Part shown: one piece after another, positions 38,191-51,815 of the stretch
How positions within the stretch are numbered: the first letter of the stretch is position 1
Layout of the letters: each line of letters opens with the position of its first letter
Assembly: GCA_013339895.1 (NCBI GenBank)
Contig: JABACO010000008.1
Span: 9,680,375-9,744,374, forward strand
Source: Ephydatia muelleri
Lineage: Eukaryota; Porifera; Demospongiae; Spongillida; Spongillidae
Length of the DNA stretch: 64,000 nucleotides
Reading direction: 5' to 3'
Notes under the pieces: generated by a model
What the model was told of the DNA's origin: nothing
Seen by the model: the letters and a program-made list of their open reading frames with translations, nothing else
The model's database searches: none
Translations under genes and position numbers: made by a program

Positions 38191-41100
38191 CTGGTACAAG
38201 GGGATACCAGACAATCACATCACAATACAAAGGCAAATAAAGTCATGACATTCACATATAGTAAACTAATTTTAATCGCTTCATGGACAGCACCACTGAA
38301 AGTGATATCATTGATGCAAGTAAAGTTATAGGGATATATTTGAAGTAAAACTATTACCATTGTCATTTGTACCTTAATCCATGATCTCTTTATAATTGTA
38401 ATCATAGAAGAAATGTTAAAATAAGTGATTTTGAACCAAACATACAGAACTCCACAATGAGGGTATTTTGAAATGAGTCCAGATACAAGTTTACATCTTG
38501 AGGCACAGAATAGTAAGTGTTCAGTATTTATACAGATGAATGGCAGTGTTACAATTCTAGCACACAATGATGCACAATTTAGTGCAAAATATGCATGCAT
38601 TTATGAACTAATATGTGCAACATGAATGTTATCGAACAGTTGCGGTTAGGTTATCTACTCCAATAGCACAATTAGGTAATGATGTAAACTAATAAGCTTA
38701 CCAGCTTGTTTGTTTTCCTGTAACCAAAGCTCAGCATTGGCACCAAGCTCTGAAAGATGAAATGCTTTTAACTCATCTTTGGAGCATACCACCATTTTGT
38801 GTTTCAAGGACTCTTCTGTACAATTAGCCAAATGCATATCTCCAAAGAGCTTGCAAGGACATAAAAAGGCAATCTGTACTCCCTCCTCACAGGCATTGAC
38901 AAGACATCTCTTGATTTTTGGACACACCTCACTTAAAACAGCAGCATGACCATCGAGGTGGATTTCAATGTAGGATGCATTATCAATCAGAGTGACATTG
39001 CAGCTCTTATTAAAGCTCATCTTGATGCAGTTCAAATATACACAGAGCAATTTGTTTCGTTTTTTTGCAAGTGTCCACTTCTTAGATGACAGAAGAGACG
39101 TTATGATGAAATTGAATGATCCACACTTAAACCAACCTTTCTCCTGGCACAATGCCATTGGGGCAATGGGATCTGAACACTGAGATAGAATATCTTGCAC
39201 TCGTTGTGGGTCTAAAGTGTTTAGCAGAGTTGGCATAAAATATTCATCACCATTCTCACATTTGCTGGCAATTCCAAGGTGGACCATCAAGCCAATCAAA
39301 TCCTTTGGCTCAATAATTCCTTTACTGTATACCTTTGGAGACTCAATACGCAGGTATTCAAAAAGCTTTTCTGAAATAATTCCTTCATGGTTAGCTCTGA
39401 CCAGCATGCCATTAAAGTGGCATTTTCTGTCAAATGCGACCAATTTCACAATCTCAGAAATAATGTCAAGGATGCACTGTGGATTGATGAAGACCACATT
39501 GGGAAGGATGGAGGGGTAGTACAGTATGACATTGAGGTCAGAGAAGAACTGAAGGGCTGCTTTAGTGTCATCCACCATGTGCAGTCTGATGGCCACCTGG
39601 GAACACTCATCTAGACTTAAAACCACCACACTTGTCTTCTTGGATAGCGCCTGAATCTCTTGATGAAAGACCAACCATCGTAGAGGGATATTTTTTGGAT
39701 CCAAGAAATGTTTGATTGATCCGATGGCTTGGCAAAGCTCATTAGTAAGTTTCCTATCATCCTCACTGGGATCCCTCACATTTAATGGATAGATGAGCTC
39801 ACTTCCATCAGCTTTGAAGTACATCAGGTGATCCTCCATTGATGGTGTGAGAAGTTCAAGTAGTTTCTCATTTTTATTGTCCCTTGTCTCACCATGACAT
39901 TGGTCCTCTAGGTCTCGATGTGTACCAACTATTAGGAGCTTTGAGACTCCTTCTTGGTCTACTGTCTGTGTAGCCTGTGCACAACGCTGGAGGATCTCCT
40001 TATTGGTCAGTAAAGAAGGGGTTGAGTAGATACAAGTACCTCCTTCATCATAGTACTTAACAGTAGGGTGGTCACTGAGCTTGTCACACAGCCTGAGGAC
40101 AAAGATGTTGAGATTGGTGTGGTGCATAAATGCAGGCAGGAGTTGATGGAACTGTGGCTGTCCTCCTGAATCAATGAAGTATATCCAGTCTACATCAAGA
40201 ATAGGAGCTGAATCTTTGGTACTGGCTATATATGGTACCAGTTGTTCCTCCACTTTTAGAAGCTCAGGAGGATCATCAGAATTGTTTACTAGCTGCAGTT
40301 TAGGCTTTTCTGCTTCAGTTAATAAGTGTGGTTTATCAACATTTGAAGAGTCCACATATTCATCATCGTACATATTAAGCCCCACATTTGCATTGTTCAG
40401 AGTACTCTGAATATTAACTGAAGCTTCTCGTGAAGCCCTATAGAAATGGGAACATGAAAGTGGATCAGTTCTTCCTTTAGCATTCTTTGATCTTGTTGCT
40501 GTATTTACAGTGTATGCCAGCATTTCATACAGCGCTTGATCGGTTACATGTTTCAGCGAATAATTACTTCTCAGCGCTGTTTGAATCACCTGCACTGGCT
40601 TCTCCATCACTGGTGTACTGTGCCTAACCTCTGGTGGTGCTTGATTCAATAGTAAATGAAAGAGGTGTGTTTTTCCAACACCAGCTGCTCCAATGATTAA
40701 AATCTTCATAACTTTAGCTGAAACAGAGCCGTCTTTGAGGGCATCTTTGTACCTTTGGTGTGCAGCTCTTGGATCCTCCTGGATGGTTGTGGCTGTCTCT
40801 ATTACATAAATTATAAACTCAACACATGGGCACCAATATCATTCAACTGACCCATGTTAACAAAAACAATGTCTCCATTCCACTTCTGAAATGTACACCA
40901 GTCAGGCTATTGTAATAGATTGCAATACACTAATCCATTAAGCTCACAACATGGACTCACAAGCATTGGCCCAAGATTATTCTGAACAGCCGGGTGATCC
41001 TACAAATAGCAACGGTGTCATTTAATACAAAATCATTGTAAGGAATCATTTAAATAGCAGGTTGTTTCCACAGCATATCATAGAAATCAAATCTGTCAAT

Positions 41101-44100
41101 AGTACAAATGTATCTGCACACTATTCTTACCCATTGTAAATGTACTCCATCGAGAGTTTGAGGGATCCACTGTCGAGTTCGCTCATCCCTATTTACAGTA
41201 CTCTCAGAAGGGAGACCCTACAGGGACACAACACAAAGGACTTAAATTATGTATAGACCAACAAAATTAGATTCTCACGAAATGAATTTTCTTGGGTACA
41301 ATACCCATTCTTTGGCTAAGGTACTGGATTGCTGGTTCATTCTTCCAAGTGGTTGCAAGATCAAGAGGTGTTTGGCCATATTTATCACAGATGAACAAGT
41401 TACATCCAAATTTCTCTACCAGGTACTTCACCATGGCTAGATTCGCATTCTTAAAACAAGCTTGATGTAATGGTGATCTACCCCATCGACCTGGACATCC
41501 TGGGCTGCACTTTCTTTCTTCAATCAGGTACATCAGGATGTCTAGGCTACCTGACAATGCTGCCACATGGAGTGGAGTGTTTCCTTGGTCATCCTTCCCA
41601 GAGGGGTCACATCCATGCTTCTCCACCAGGTACTTCACCATGGCTAGATTCCCATTCTTTCCACAAGCATTATGTAATGGTGATCTACCCCATCGACCTG
41701 GACATCCTGGACTGCACTTCCTTTCTTCAATCAGGTACATCAGGATGTCTAGGCTACCTGAGAATGCTGCCACATTGAGTGGAGTGTATCCTTGGTCATC
41801 CTTCCCAGAGGGGTCACATCCATGCTTCTCCACCAGGTACTTCACCATGGCTAGATTCCCATTCTTTCCACAAGCATTATGTAATGATGATCTACCCCAT
41901 CGACCTGGACATCCTGGACTGCACTTTCTTTCTTCAACCAGGTACATCAGGATGTCTAGGCTACCTGACAATGCTGCCACATTGAGTGGAGTGTCTCCAT
42001 GATCATCCTTCACTAAGGGGTCACATCCATGCTTCTCCACCAGGTACTTCACCATGGCTAGATTCCCATTCTCATCACAAGCATTATGTAATGATGATCT
42101 ACCCCATTGACCTGGACATCCTGGACTGCACTTTCTTTCTTCAATCAGGTACATCAGGATGTCTAGGCTACCTGAGAATGCTGCCACATGGAGTGGAGTT
42201 TTTCCTTGGTCATCCTTCCCAGAGGGGTCACATCCATGCTTCTCCACAAGGTACTTCACCATGGCTAGATTCCAATTCTTTCCACAAGCATAATGTAATG
42301 CTGATCGACCCCATTGACCTGGACATCCTGGACTGCACTTTCTTTCTTCAACCAGGTACATCAGGATGTCTAGGCTACCTGACAATGCTGCCACATGGAG
42401 TGGAGTGTCTCCATGATCATCCTTCACTAAGGGGTCACATCCATGCTTCTCCACCAGGTACTTCACCATGGCTAGATTCCCATTCTTTCCACAAGCATTA
42501 TGTAATGGTGATCTACCCCATTGACCTGGACATCCTGGACTGCACTTTCTTTCTTCAACCAGGTACATCAGGATGTCTAGGCTACCTGACAATGCTGCCA
42601 CATGGAGTGGAGTGCTTCCTTGGTCATCCTTCCCAGAGGGGTCACATCCATGCTTCTCCACCAGGTACTTCACCATGGCTAGATTCCCATTCTTTCCACA
42701 AGCATTATGTAATGGTGATCTACCCCATCGACCTGGACATCCTGGACTGCACTTCCTTTCTTCAATCAGGTACATCAGGATGTCTAGGCTACCTGAGAAT
42801 GCTGCCACATTGAGTGGAGTGTATCCTTGGTCATCCTTCCCAGAGGGGTCACATCCATGCTTCTCCACCAGGTACTTCACCATGGCTAGATTCCCATTCT
42901 TTCCACAAGCATTATGTAATGATGATCTACCCCATCGACCTGGACATCCTGGACTGCACTTTCTTTCTTCAACCAGGTACATCAGGATGTCTAGGCTACC
43001 TGACAATGCTGCCACATTGAGTGGAGTGTCTCCATGATCATCCTTCACTAAGGGGTCACATCCATGCTTCTCCACCAGGTACTTCACCATGGCTAGATTC
43101 CCATTCTCATCACAAGCATTATGTAATGATGATCTACCCCATTGACCTGGACATCCTGGACTGCACTTTCTTTCTTCAATCAGGTACATCAGGATGTCTA
43201 GGCTACCTGAGAATGCTGCCACATGGAGTGGAGTTTTTCCTTGGTCATCCTTCCCAGAGGGGTCACATCCATGCTTCTCCACAAGGTACTTCACCATGGC
43301 TAGATTCCAATTCTTTCCACAAGCATAATGTAATGCTGATCGACCCCATTGACCTGGACATCCTGGACTGCACTTTCTTTCTTCAACCAGGTACATCAGG
43401 ATGTCTAGGCTACCTGACAATGCTGCCACATGGAGTGGAGTGTCTCCATGATCATCCTTCACTAAGGGGTCACATCCATGCTTCTCCACCAGGTACTTCA
43501 CCATGGCTAGATTCCCATTCTTTCCACAAGCATTATGTAATGGTGATCTACCCCATTGACCTGGACATCCTGGACTGCACTTTCTTTCTTCAACCAGGTA
43601 CATCAGGATGTCTAGGCTACCTGACAATGCTGCCACATGGAGTGGAGTGCTTCCTTGGTCATCCTTCCCAGAGGGGTCACATCCATGCTTCTCCACCAGG
43701 TACTTCACCATGGCTAGATTCCCATTCTTTCCACAAGCATTATGTAATGGTGATCTACCCCATCGACCTGGACATCCTGGACTGCACTTCCTTTCTTCAA
43801 TCAGGTACATCAGGATGTCTAGGCTACCTGAGAATGCTGCCACATTGAGTGGAGTGTATCCTTGGTCATCCTTCCCAGAGGGGTCACATCCATGCTTCTC
43901 CACCAGGTACTTCACCATGGCTAGATTCCCATTCTTTCCACAAGCATTATGTAATGATGATCTACCCCATCGACCTGGACATCCTGGACTGCACTTTCTT
44001 TCTTCAACCAGGTACATCAGGATGTCTAGGCTACCTGACAATGCTGCCACATTGAGTGGAGTGCTTCCTTGGTCATCCTTCCCAGAGGGGTCACATCCAT

Positions 44101-45817
44101 GCTTCTCCACCAGGTACTTCACCATGGCTAGATTCCCATTCTTTCCACAAGCATTATGTAATGGTGATCTACCCCATTGACCTGGACATCCTGGACTGCA
44201 CTTTCTTTCTTCAACCAGGTACATCAGGATGTCTAGGCTACCTGACAATGCTGCCACATGGAGTGGAGTGTCTCCATGATCATCCTTCACTATGGGGTCA
44301 CATCCATGCTTCTCCACCAGGTACTTCACCATGGCTAGATTCCCATTCTCATCACAAGCATTATGTAATGATGATCTACCCCATTGACCTGGACATCCTG
44401 GACTGCACTTTCTTTCTTCAATCAGGTACATCAGGATGTCTAGGCTACCTGAGAATGCTGCCACATGGAGTGGAGTTTTTCCTTGGTCATCCTTCCCAGA
44501 GGGGTCACATCCATGCTTCTCCACCAGGTACTTCACCATGGCTAGATTCCCATTCTTTCCACAAGCATTATGTAATGGTGATCTACCCCATTGACCTGGA
44601 CATCCTGGACTGCACTTTCTTTCTTCAACCAGGTACATCAGGATGTCTAGGCTACCTGACAATGCTGCCACATGGAGTGGAGTTTTTCCTTGGTCATCCT
44701 TCCCAGAGGGGTCACATCCATGCTTCTCCACCAGGTACTTCACCATGGCTAGATTCCAATTCTTTCCACAAGCATAATGTAATGCTGATCGACCCCATTG
44801 ACCTGGACATCCTGGACTGCACTTTCTTTCTTCAACCAGGTACATCAGGATGTCTAGGCTACCTGACAATGCTGCCACATGGAGTGGAGTGTCTCCATGA
44901 TCATCCTTCACTAAGGGGTCACATTCATGCTTCTCCACCAGGTACTTCACCATGGCTAGATTCCCATTCTTTCCACAAGCATTATGTAATGGGGATCTAC
45001 CCCATTGACCTGGACATCCTGGACTGCACTTTCTTTCTTCAACCAGGTACATCAGGATGTCTAGGCTACCTGACAATGCTGCCACATGGAGTGGAGTTTT
45101 TCCTTGGTCATCCTTCCCAGAGGGGTCACATCCATGCTTCTCCACCAGGTACTTCACCATGGCTAGATTCCCATTCTTTCCACAAGCATTATGTAATGGT
45201 GATCTACCCCATTGACCTGGACATCCTGGACTGCACTTTCTTTCTTCAACCAGGTACATCAGGATGTCTAGGCTACCTGACAATGCTGCCACATGGAGTG
45301 GAGTGTCTCCATGATCATCCTTCACTAAGGGGTCACATCCATGCTTCTCCACCAGGTACTTCACCATGGCTAGATTCCCATTCTCCTCACAAGCGTTATG
45401 TAATGGTGATCTGCCCCATCGACCTGGACATACGGGACTGCACTGCCATTCTTCAATCAGGTACTTAATGATCTCTATGTTTCCTGAGGATGCAGCTACA
45501 TGAATAGGAGTATTTCTTTGTTCATCCATCCCAAATGGGTCGCATTCATGAACCTCCACCAAGTATATTACTAGGGCTATATTTCCATTCTGTTCACAGG
45601 CATGATGTAATGGTGATCTACCCCATTGACCTGGACATTCTGGACTGCACTTTCTTTCTTCAATCAGGTACATTAATGTTTCTAGACTTCCAGAGGCTGC
45701 AGCCACATGGAGTGAAGTATTTCCTTCTTCATTCTTTGCAGAGGGGTCACATCTGTGAATCTCTACCAGATTTATTACCGTGGCTAGGTCGCTTTCAACA
45801 CAAGCTAGATTCAGCCG
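37874..45817 (-). CDS. Ankyrin-ROC GTPase-death domain protein, copy B
   Basis: Same six-exon model as copy A: 41,279-45,817 (ankyrin), 41,131-41,217, 40,961-40,999, 40,852-40,885, 38,702-40,798 (ROC), 37,895-38,190 (death domain, running to a stop at 37,874 if the donor there is not used). The four middle exons have exactly the same lengths as in copy A (87, 39, 34, 2,097 bp), and the frame is open throughout, giving about 2,363 residues. That is about 900 residues longer than copy A, all within the ankyrin array. The 5' exon was not found; the acceptor before 45,817 (TTTCACACAG) is conserved. Both copies look functional. Confidence 0.85.
38702..40798 (-). CDS. ROC-type GTPase exon, copy B
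   Basis: Same length as copy A with about 39 amino-acid differences in 680 residues and no gaps. The P-loop GAAGVGKT, DSGGQ and THRD are all unchanged. Differences cluster in the insert between P-loop and switch II and in a patch after the GTPase (KKTSVVVLSLDECSQ versus KKTNAVVLGLQECTQ). The donor at 38,701 is GTAAGC. Confidence 0.85.
41279..45817 (-). CDS. Ankyrin-repeat exon, copy B (about 22 modules, 44 repeats)
   Basis: 4,539 bp, 1,513 residues, phase 0 at both ends. It exceeds the copy A exon by 2,691 bp, which is exactly 13 x 207 bp. Modules are nearly identical to each other in DNA. Blocks of five modules (1,035 bp) repeat as a higher-order unit: the stretches starting at about 41,540, 42,573 and 43,608 are almost the same. 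Variation within modules is concentrated at a few sites (SGKDDQG versus LVKDDHG; CPGQWGRSALHYAC versus CPGRWGRSPLHNAC). The first modules, near 45.3-45.8 kb, and the last match copy A best. Confidence 0.9.
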
Positions 45818-46042
45818 CTGTGTGAAATAGTATTTTTACAATTAAATCATGCTGTTTGTGCCCAAAAATTCCTACGAAATTTGATTTCATCTGATTTCTC
45901 TGTCAAGTTATTATGATTATCAATTGTATTGATTTGCGATCTTTGCATGAGATCTATATGTATTATGCTTAGTGTATCAATGCTTCACGTATACTCTGTA
46001 TGTATTTCATGCGGTTAGGATATACGTTCGGTCATGGCAGTG
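45818..46042. other. Spacer upstream of the copy B ankyrin exon
   Basis: Matches 6,224-6,440 in unit A. No coding exon recognised. Confidence 0.4.
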
Positions 46043-46645
46043 CATATCCAGAAATGAGCGGTCAATAGTCAGAAGTAATTAATTCGTGGTTTGCGAATCA
46101 ACGAATATTCCCGTATATCTTCCCGTAGACATGTATGGGGTCTATCAATACCAAGCACGCCAGATTTTTCTCAGCATTTGCCATGAGGGATTGTTAGTAC
46201 ACTACATTTGCCAAGATTTTTAGTGGGGTCGCCGTATTTTTCCTATTTAAGACGTCGCTTCCCTAGGATTGTCCTCAATGTATGGTTATACCATACATTG
46301 AGGACAATCTAAGGAAAAATACGGCGACCCCACTACAAATGTAGTGTACTAACAATCCCTCATGGCAAATGCTGAGAAAAATCTGGCGTGCTTGGTATTG
46401 AAGTACCCCATACATGTCTACGGGAAGGTATACAGGAATATTCGTTGATTCGCAAACCGCGAATTAGTTACTTAATGGATATGGTTTTGTCTTGATTTTA
46501 GTTAAAGAATGGTTAATGGAATAATTTTTTTGAAGTACTTATATCATAATCAGACCTGCTTATAGTACATCATAGAGTTGGTTAAAATTCAAATTGAATT
46601 AAAATGGCAAGATGACCGCCTATGTATGGGCCATTTCTGGATATG
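46043..46645. mobile_element. Inserted palindromic MITE (CATATCCAGAAATG termini)
   Basis: Present only in unit B; unit A (about 6,435) is the empty site. Ends are CATATCCAGAAATG and CATTTCTGGATATG. Inside, 46,078-46,290 and 46,285-46,480 form a long inverted repeat (TGTCTACGGGAAG, GGCGACCCCACTA). The right part resembles 33,470-33,560, hinting at another family member there. No coding capacity. Confidence 0.8.
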
Positions 46646-47931
46646 GTCAGTGGTGAGTGGTTAGGGAAAATGAAACATCAGTTAGCATTAATCGACGAGA
46701 CAATATTACTATTAACCTTCCCTGTGAGTAGAGGAAATGGGAACGTTAGATTCTTGTAGCTGAAATGACACAATCATTCATGGACATTTTGAGTACTCAT
46801 GGTATCATGCTGTTCTTAGCGTAAATCTGCTATTTGCTTGACACCAAAACTAGAGGCGTGGAGTGCATGGTTGTCGAGCGCCTGGGGACATCAAGCATGC
46901 GCTATACGGAAGTATAAAATGCCGATAAATGGGACAGTTTCCGCGAAAATTGCATCACTGATATATAATAAAAGTGCATTGCAATACCTTCAGAACCGTT
47001 AATGCTGTCAGCATCCTATTTTCAACACATCATACTACACCATTTCTCTGTGTGAAAATGTACTTTGATGTCTTACACAAGCACAGTGCCGACGTTACGA
47101 GGTCCACGGGGTTCAAAACGTCCACAACTTCAGGTAGGAATCAATCGCATCAAATTCGGTGTATAGGTAGAGGGGTCTTGTAGCTATTGATGTGTTCCGT
47201 TCGTTAATTGTTACTTTATCCGTTACGGAGATACAGCTAATGCACATTTCCAGTTCGATTCGCACAATTATTGCCGTTCCACATAAATTTCGATAAGATC
47301 TTTCTTCCGCCCATGCAACTATTTTTGGACGATTGTACAAATGAACGGATTCCATTCGTTGCAGTAATCTTGCGTCTTCCATGGAGTATTTAACACGGCG
47401 CGCATAAGGCTATTTGCGACGCACTCGCATAATCCTCTATTCGTGTATAAGGCTTTCCAATATGCCATCCTCCTTGCTAAAATCATCGTCTTATTCCTGC
47501 ATGTCTCGCCCACTCGGTAATGATTTCGGGTTGTTTTTTCTTTACACACTTTTCAGTTCGTTCTCAAAGGTACGGATGTAATGTACACTTGCCCAACACA
47601 TGGTATGGACATGGCAAAAAATAACACTATGTTCATCACAACATGCCTAAGGCTTTAAGTTCCTATTCACTCTTATTATATTTCTGTGGCGAAGCACGTG
47701 ATAAAGCTTTCCTAGGCATAACTCTTGCACAGCTCATCATTCTTTATGTCTTCTCAACTAAGCTGTACCACTTGCTGTGACTTCAGTTTCTTTTTGCCCA
47801 CATAATGATCAGCTCACACAGAATACGCCTTGATGTTGGATTCACACACCCTTATGCATGTGTACCAGTAGACCTTGTGTAAATGAACCTTTATCATTCT
47901 TGAACACAACACTTGCATACACACACATATA

Positions 47932-48790
47932 CAGAGTACCGGATTAATCATTCATTTAATGGGCCTGGCGCAGGGTATATTTAATGGGCCCCTGGAGTTA
48001 ACAAAAGTGGGGCGATCATGCTTCCCGCGCACAGCGTCGTATTGTGGAACGCTATGCGCATTTGAATTTATCGTACCTTAATAAATGCGGCTTTCAAAAA
48101 TAAAAATAATTAATAAATCCTTTCTCGCAATCATTTTTTCATCGCCATACATTGGTATTTGAACTGGCTTACACATGCATAAATAACAGACTACAATCAC
48201 CAATTGATGACATCAACTTTGCAGCTTTGAGTTGGCAATTAGCTTAGAAAAGTCAATTTGTCGAACAAGTTCAGATTCTATGCTTAGAATCGTTAAGCTT
48301 GACAGACGTACTTGAACCATTGTCGAGCGGAGAGCATTTCTTATTCTTTTAAGGTGGCTGAATGATCGCTCACCAGTACAATTTGATACTGGAAGAGTTA
48401 AATAATTTCGAAGTGCAATGTCGAAAAGGCACTTTCGGCACGATGTTCTTTTAAGGCGACAGCATTTCATGTGCCTGCCTCTCGATGCAGCTTTCGGATA
48501 TAGAGCCTTCTCAAATTCTGACCACTGCAACCATTCATCAAATATTTCGGCATCAAGATCATCGGAATAGAAAGATGACAAGGAATCAGAATTCTCAAGT
48601 TCGTGGCGTCTTAAGAATAGGAAACGAACGTCAGTTTCTGAATAAGCACGTATTCTGTTGTTGAGATCGGTCACAATACGATCAATTATAGCGTAGAACG
48701 TTTCAATTCTAAATTTCTCTACTGAAGACATCACGACCTCGGGCGCTCACCGCGGGGTCACCAATGACGCGCTTTACCCGTCGCAGGCGC
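47932..48790 (-). mobile_element. hAT transposon fragment
   Basis: 48,213-48,734 (minus) encodes the hAT C-terminal dimerisation region: LRNYLTLPVSNCTGERSFSH, LKRIRNALRSTM, RLSSLTILSIES. The end at 47,932 reads CAGAGTACCGGATTAAT followed by GGGCCTGGCGC and GGGCCCCTGG, a usual hAT terminal layout. The N-terminal two thirds of the transposase and the other end are missing. The insertion is absent from unit A. Confidence 0.75.
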
Positions 48791-49663
48791 ACTTCTTTAA
48801 TTAAAGAAGCATGCAGTCTTGCTAATAGCAACTGCTGTAGCCTTATATAAATAACATCTTTGAGCCTCAAAAAAGGCCTGAAGTACGGATAATATTTTAT
48901 GTATCTGTGTGCGTGCAACTGTGCATGTATGTAGGCCTTCAAAGAAACAATCCTATATATGGGACACTATGTATAGAGCTACATGTACTGGTATTTGTAC
49001 CTATGTAGAGTGTATTCATTTTTCAAGGGAGGGCTCTATGTTATATACAGAGAACCAGTCAGGTGAAATCTGAGTACTCGTATGCACGTGCACATGTCTG
49101 TACAAACTTTTATTGCATCAATCTATTCCGTCGAACAGCTTTATTCTTGCGCACAACACAAGCATAGTGCACCTACATACTATTATTATACATGTGGAAA
49201 AACGATAGTCCTCTTTAATGATGATCACATACACATTTTCAGTCTCACTGAATGTGCTCTCTGCACATTACCCATTGAATCGCTCATGAGGCCACGAGAC
49301 ATGACTACACTGTACATAGATACTTGTAGAAATGTGCACACTGTAGTGTCCTGGTCATATTTACATACACATCATGTCCCTCTATAGGACTGTACTCTAA
49401 AACAGAGTACAAATCGTGGTTAGCAAGCAAGAGGCTTTTGTTCCTTACAGGTGGAAGCTGGAATAATGAATATTACACTTTAACTTGCTCTTTATGTCTG
49501 TGTAAACTTACCGCGGGGGGGGGGTGCCCTCCCAGGTTGGCCACCAATCTAGTCAATGAACGATAGATCGCCGAATACGACATTTTTGGTGGACATATAT
49601 ATATGGCAGGATACAGCCAATAGATCTCTGGTACGCATCCGTGCATGTGTGATATTAGGAGAG

Positions 49664-49732
49664 TATATGTGTGTGTGTGCAAGTGTATGTGTATTTGTGT
49701 GCATGTGCATGTGACTGTGTGTGTGTGTGCGT

Positions 49733-49772
<40 letters not shown>
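49664..49772. repeat. (TG)n microsatellite
   Basis: Interrupted TG tract inside the foldback element. A (TGTA/TGTG)n tract follows at 50,218-50,276. Confidence 0.9.
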
Positions 49773-49774
<2 letters not shown>

Positions 49775-51815
49775 CAAGTGTTGTGCTCAAGCAAGAATGG
49801 TAAATGTTTATTTACACAATGTATACTAGTACACAGGCATAAAGGTGTATGAACCAGCATCAGGGTGTGTGGATATACCTGTGTGAGCCAAACACTCAGT
49901 GGACAAAAAGAAACTGAAGTCACTTAGTTGGAGAGGCATACATGTAAATAAGGTTAAGTTGAGCAAGGGTTATGACAAATAGGAAGCTTTATCACATGCT
50001 TTTCCACCGGCCACAGAAATAGAATTGAAAGCGTAGACACTTAAATCCTTACGCATCTAGTGGTGAATATAGTGCTATTCTTTGCCATGTGTTTAGCGAG
50101 TGTACGCCTTTGGAGATGGGGCCATGATGTGTGTAACAACGAATCAATCAATTGGACAGTGCATGTAGCTACATGTACTTATGTACAGTCGTACGTGTTG
50201 TGTAGGTGCTGTGGTGTTTGTATGTGTGTGTATGTATGTGTGTGTATGTATGTGTGTGTATGTATGTGTGTGTATGCAAGTGTTGTGTTCAAGAATGGTA
50301 AAGGTTCATTTACACAATGTATACACTGGTACATGCACATCCATAAGGGTGTGTGAACCCAGCATCAAGGCTTATTCTGTGTGAGCTGACCATTGTGTGG
50401 GCAAAAAGAAACTGAAGTCGCAGCAAGTGGTACAGCTTAGTTCAAAAGGCACAAAGAATTCTGAGTAGAGCAAGATTTCTCCCTGGTCACAGAAATACAC
50501 TGTATAATGAGGAACTTATGCATGAAATAGTGCTTTTTTGCCATGTGAATACAGTGTGTTGGGCAAGTGTAAAATGCAGGTGTACCTTCAGAGATCCAAT
50601 TAAAATACTATGGAGTCATGATGTGTGCAACGGATCAATCTATGGACCAATCCTATGGGTCATGTGCAAAGGACCAATCCAATGGGAATATGCTGTATGT
50701 ACAAAGAACCAATCGTACGGGGACACGATGCAGAACCTGATGCATGTATAGAGGACATCCTACTGGCCAGTGCTGCAGCTAAATGTACCTATGCACCAGT
50801 CTCAAGTGACAGCTCTATGTCAAGTACGAAGGACCAGTTATATGGGAACTCAACATGCAAAGCCGAGTATAGCTGTCAAAAGGAGAGCAACAATACACAG
50901 AGAGTTGGTACATCAAATTAGTGGCCTGTACAAACATGCACAAGAGCAGTTTAATAAATGGAATACAAAGCATGTGCATGTCACGTGAGTGTGTGTACCA
51001 TCATTACCAGAGAGGTTTATTGTATGCTACATACAGGTATAACCATCTGGTATGTGCAAGTTTGCTGTATACTTGAGAATATGCCGTTACGATGATGTAC
51101 AGGTCCATGTGTGCAACAATGCAAGCGTGTGTGCAAGTGTGAGCCAGCATGAGCGCTTGCATGTTCATGCACTATGTGTGAGCTGAAAATCGTGCAAAGA
51201 AGTAACAACCCGAAATCATTGCCGAGTGGGCGAGGCAGGAATAAGACAAGAAATTTAGCAACGAGGATGGCAGATGGGAAAACTTTATATACCACTAGAC
51301 GATTATGCGATTGCGTCGCAAATAGCCTTACGCGCGCCGTGTTGAATACTGCCATGGGAAGCGCAAGATTACTGTAACCATTGGAATTCCCTGGTACAAT
51401 CGTTTTGCGAAGCTAGAAGTCCTCTACTTTTTTCTCTTAAATTTACCCACATAAATTCACTGCCTGGGTGAGACAAGAATAGCTAGCCTAGTTTAAGGCG
51501 CCGAACAAAGCATTCACTTTGCACAGCATATCTCCATAACGGATAAACGAAGAGAACACATCAATCGCGACAGGACGCGAATTGAACGCTCCTACCTGAA
51601 GTTGTGGTGAACCCCATGAGATATCGGACCTCGTAACGTCGGCACTGTGCTGAGCAAGACCCCAAGTATACGGTATTTTCACACAGAGAAAATGGTGTAG
51701 TATGACGTGTTGAAAATAGAAAGCCGACTGCGTTAACCGTTCGGAAGGTATATACCGATTCAAACGCGATGCATTTTTATAACGTTTTGTTATCCGTGAT
51801 GCAATTTTCTGTCCC

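Larger units (their letters stand above)
46931..51815. mobile_element. Giant foldback element, copy B, both ends present
   Basis: 4,885 bp from GGGACAGTTTCCGCGAAAAT (46,931) to an inverted end GCAATTTTCTGTCCC (51,815). It has the same long arms as copy A. A hAT fragment at 47,932 and a G-rich replacement near 49,515-49,700 disturb the middle. Non-coding. It sits just 5' of the ankyrin-ROC-death gene, as in unit A. Confidence 0.75.

Noticed and set aside
44056-45468. 470-codon plus-strand open frame (and similar ones at 41,470-44,180 and 4,669-5,804)
   Set aside because: Antisense shadow of the ankyrin array: a 207-bp module is a multiple of three, so one stop-free antisense frame repeats without meaning. 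No start context or family.
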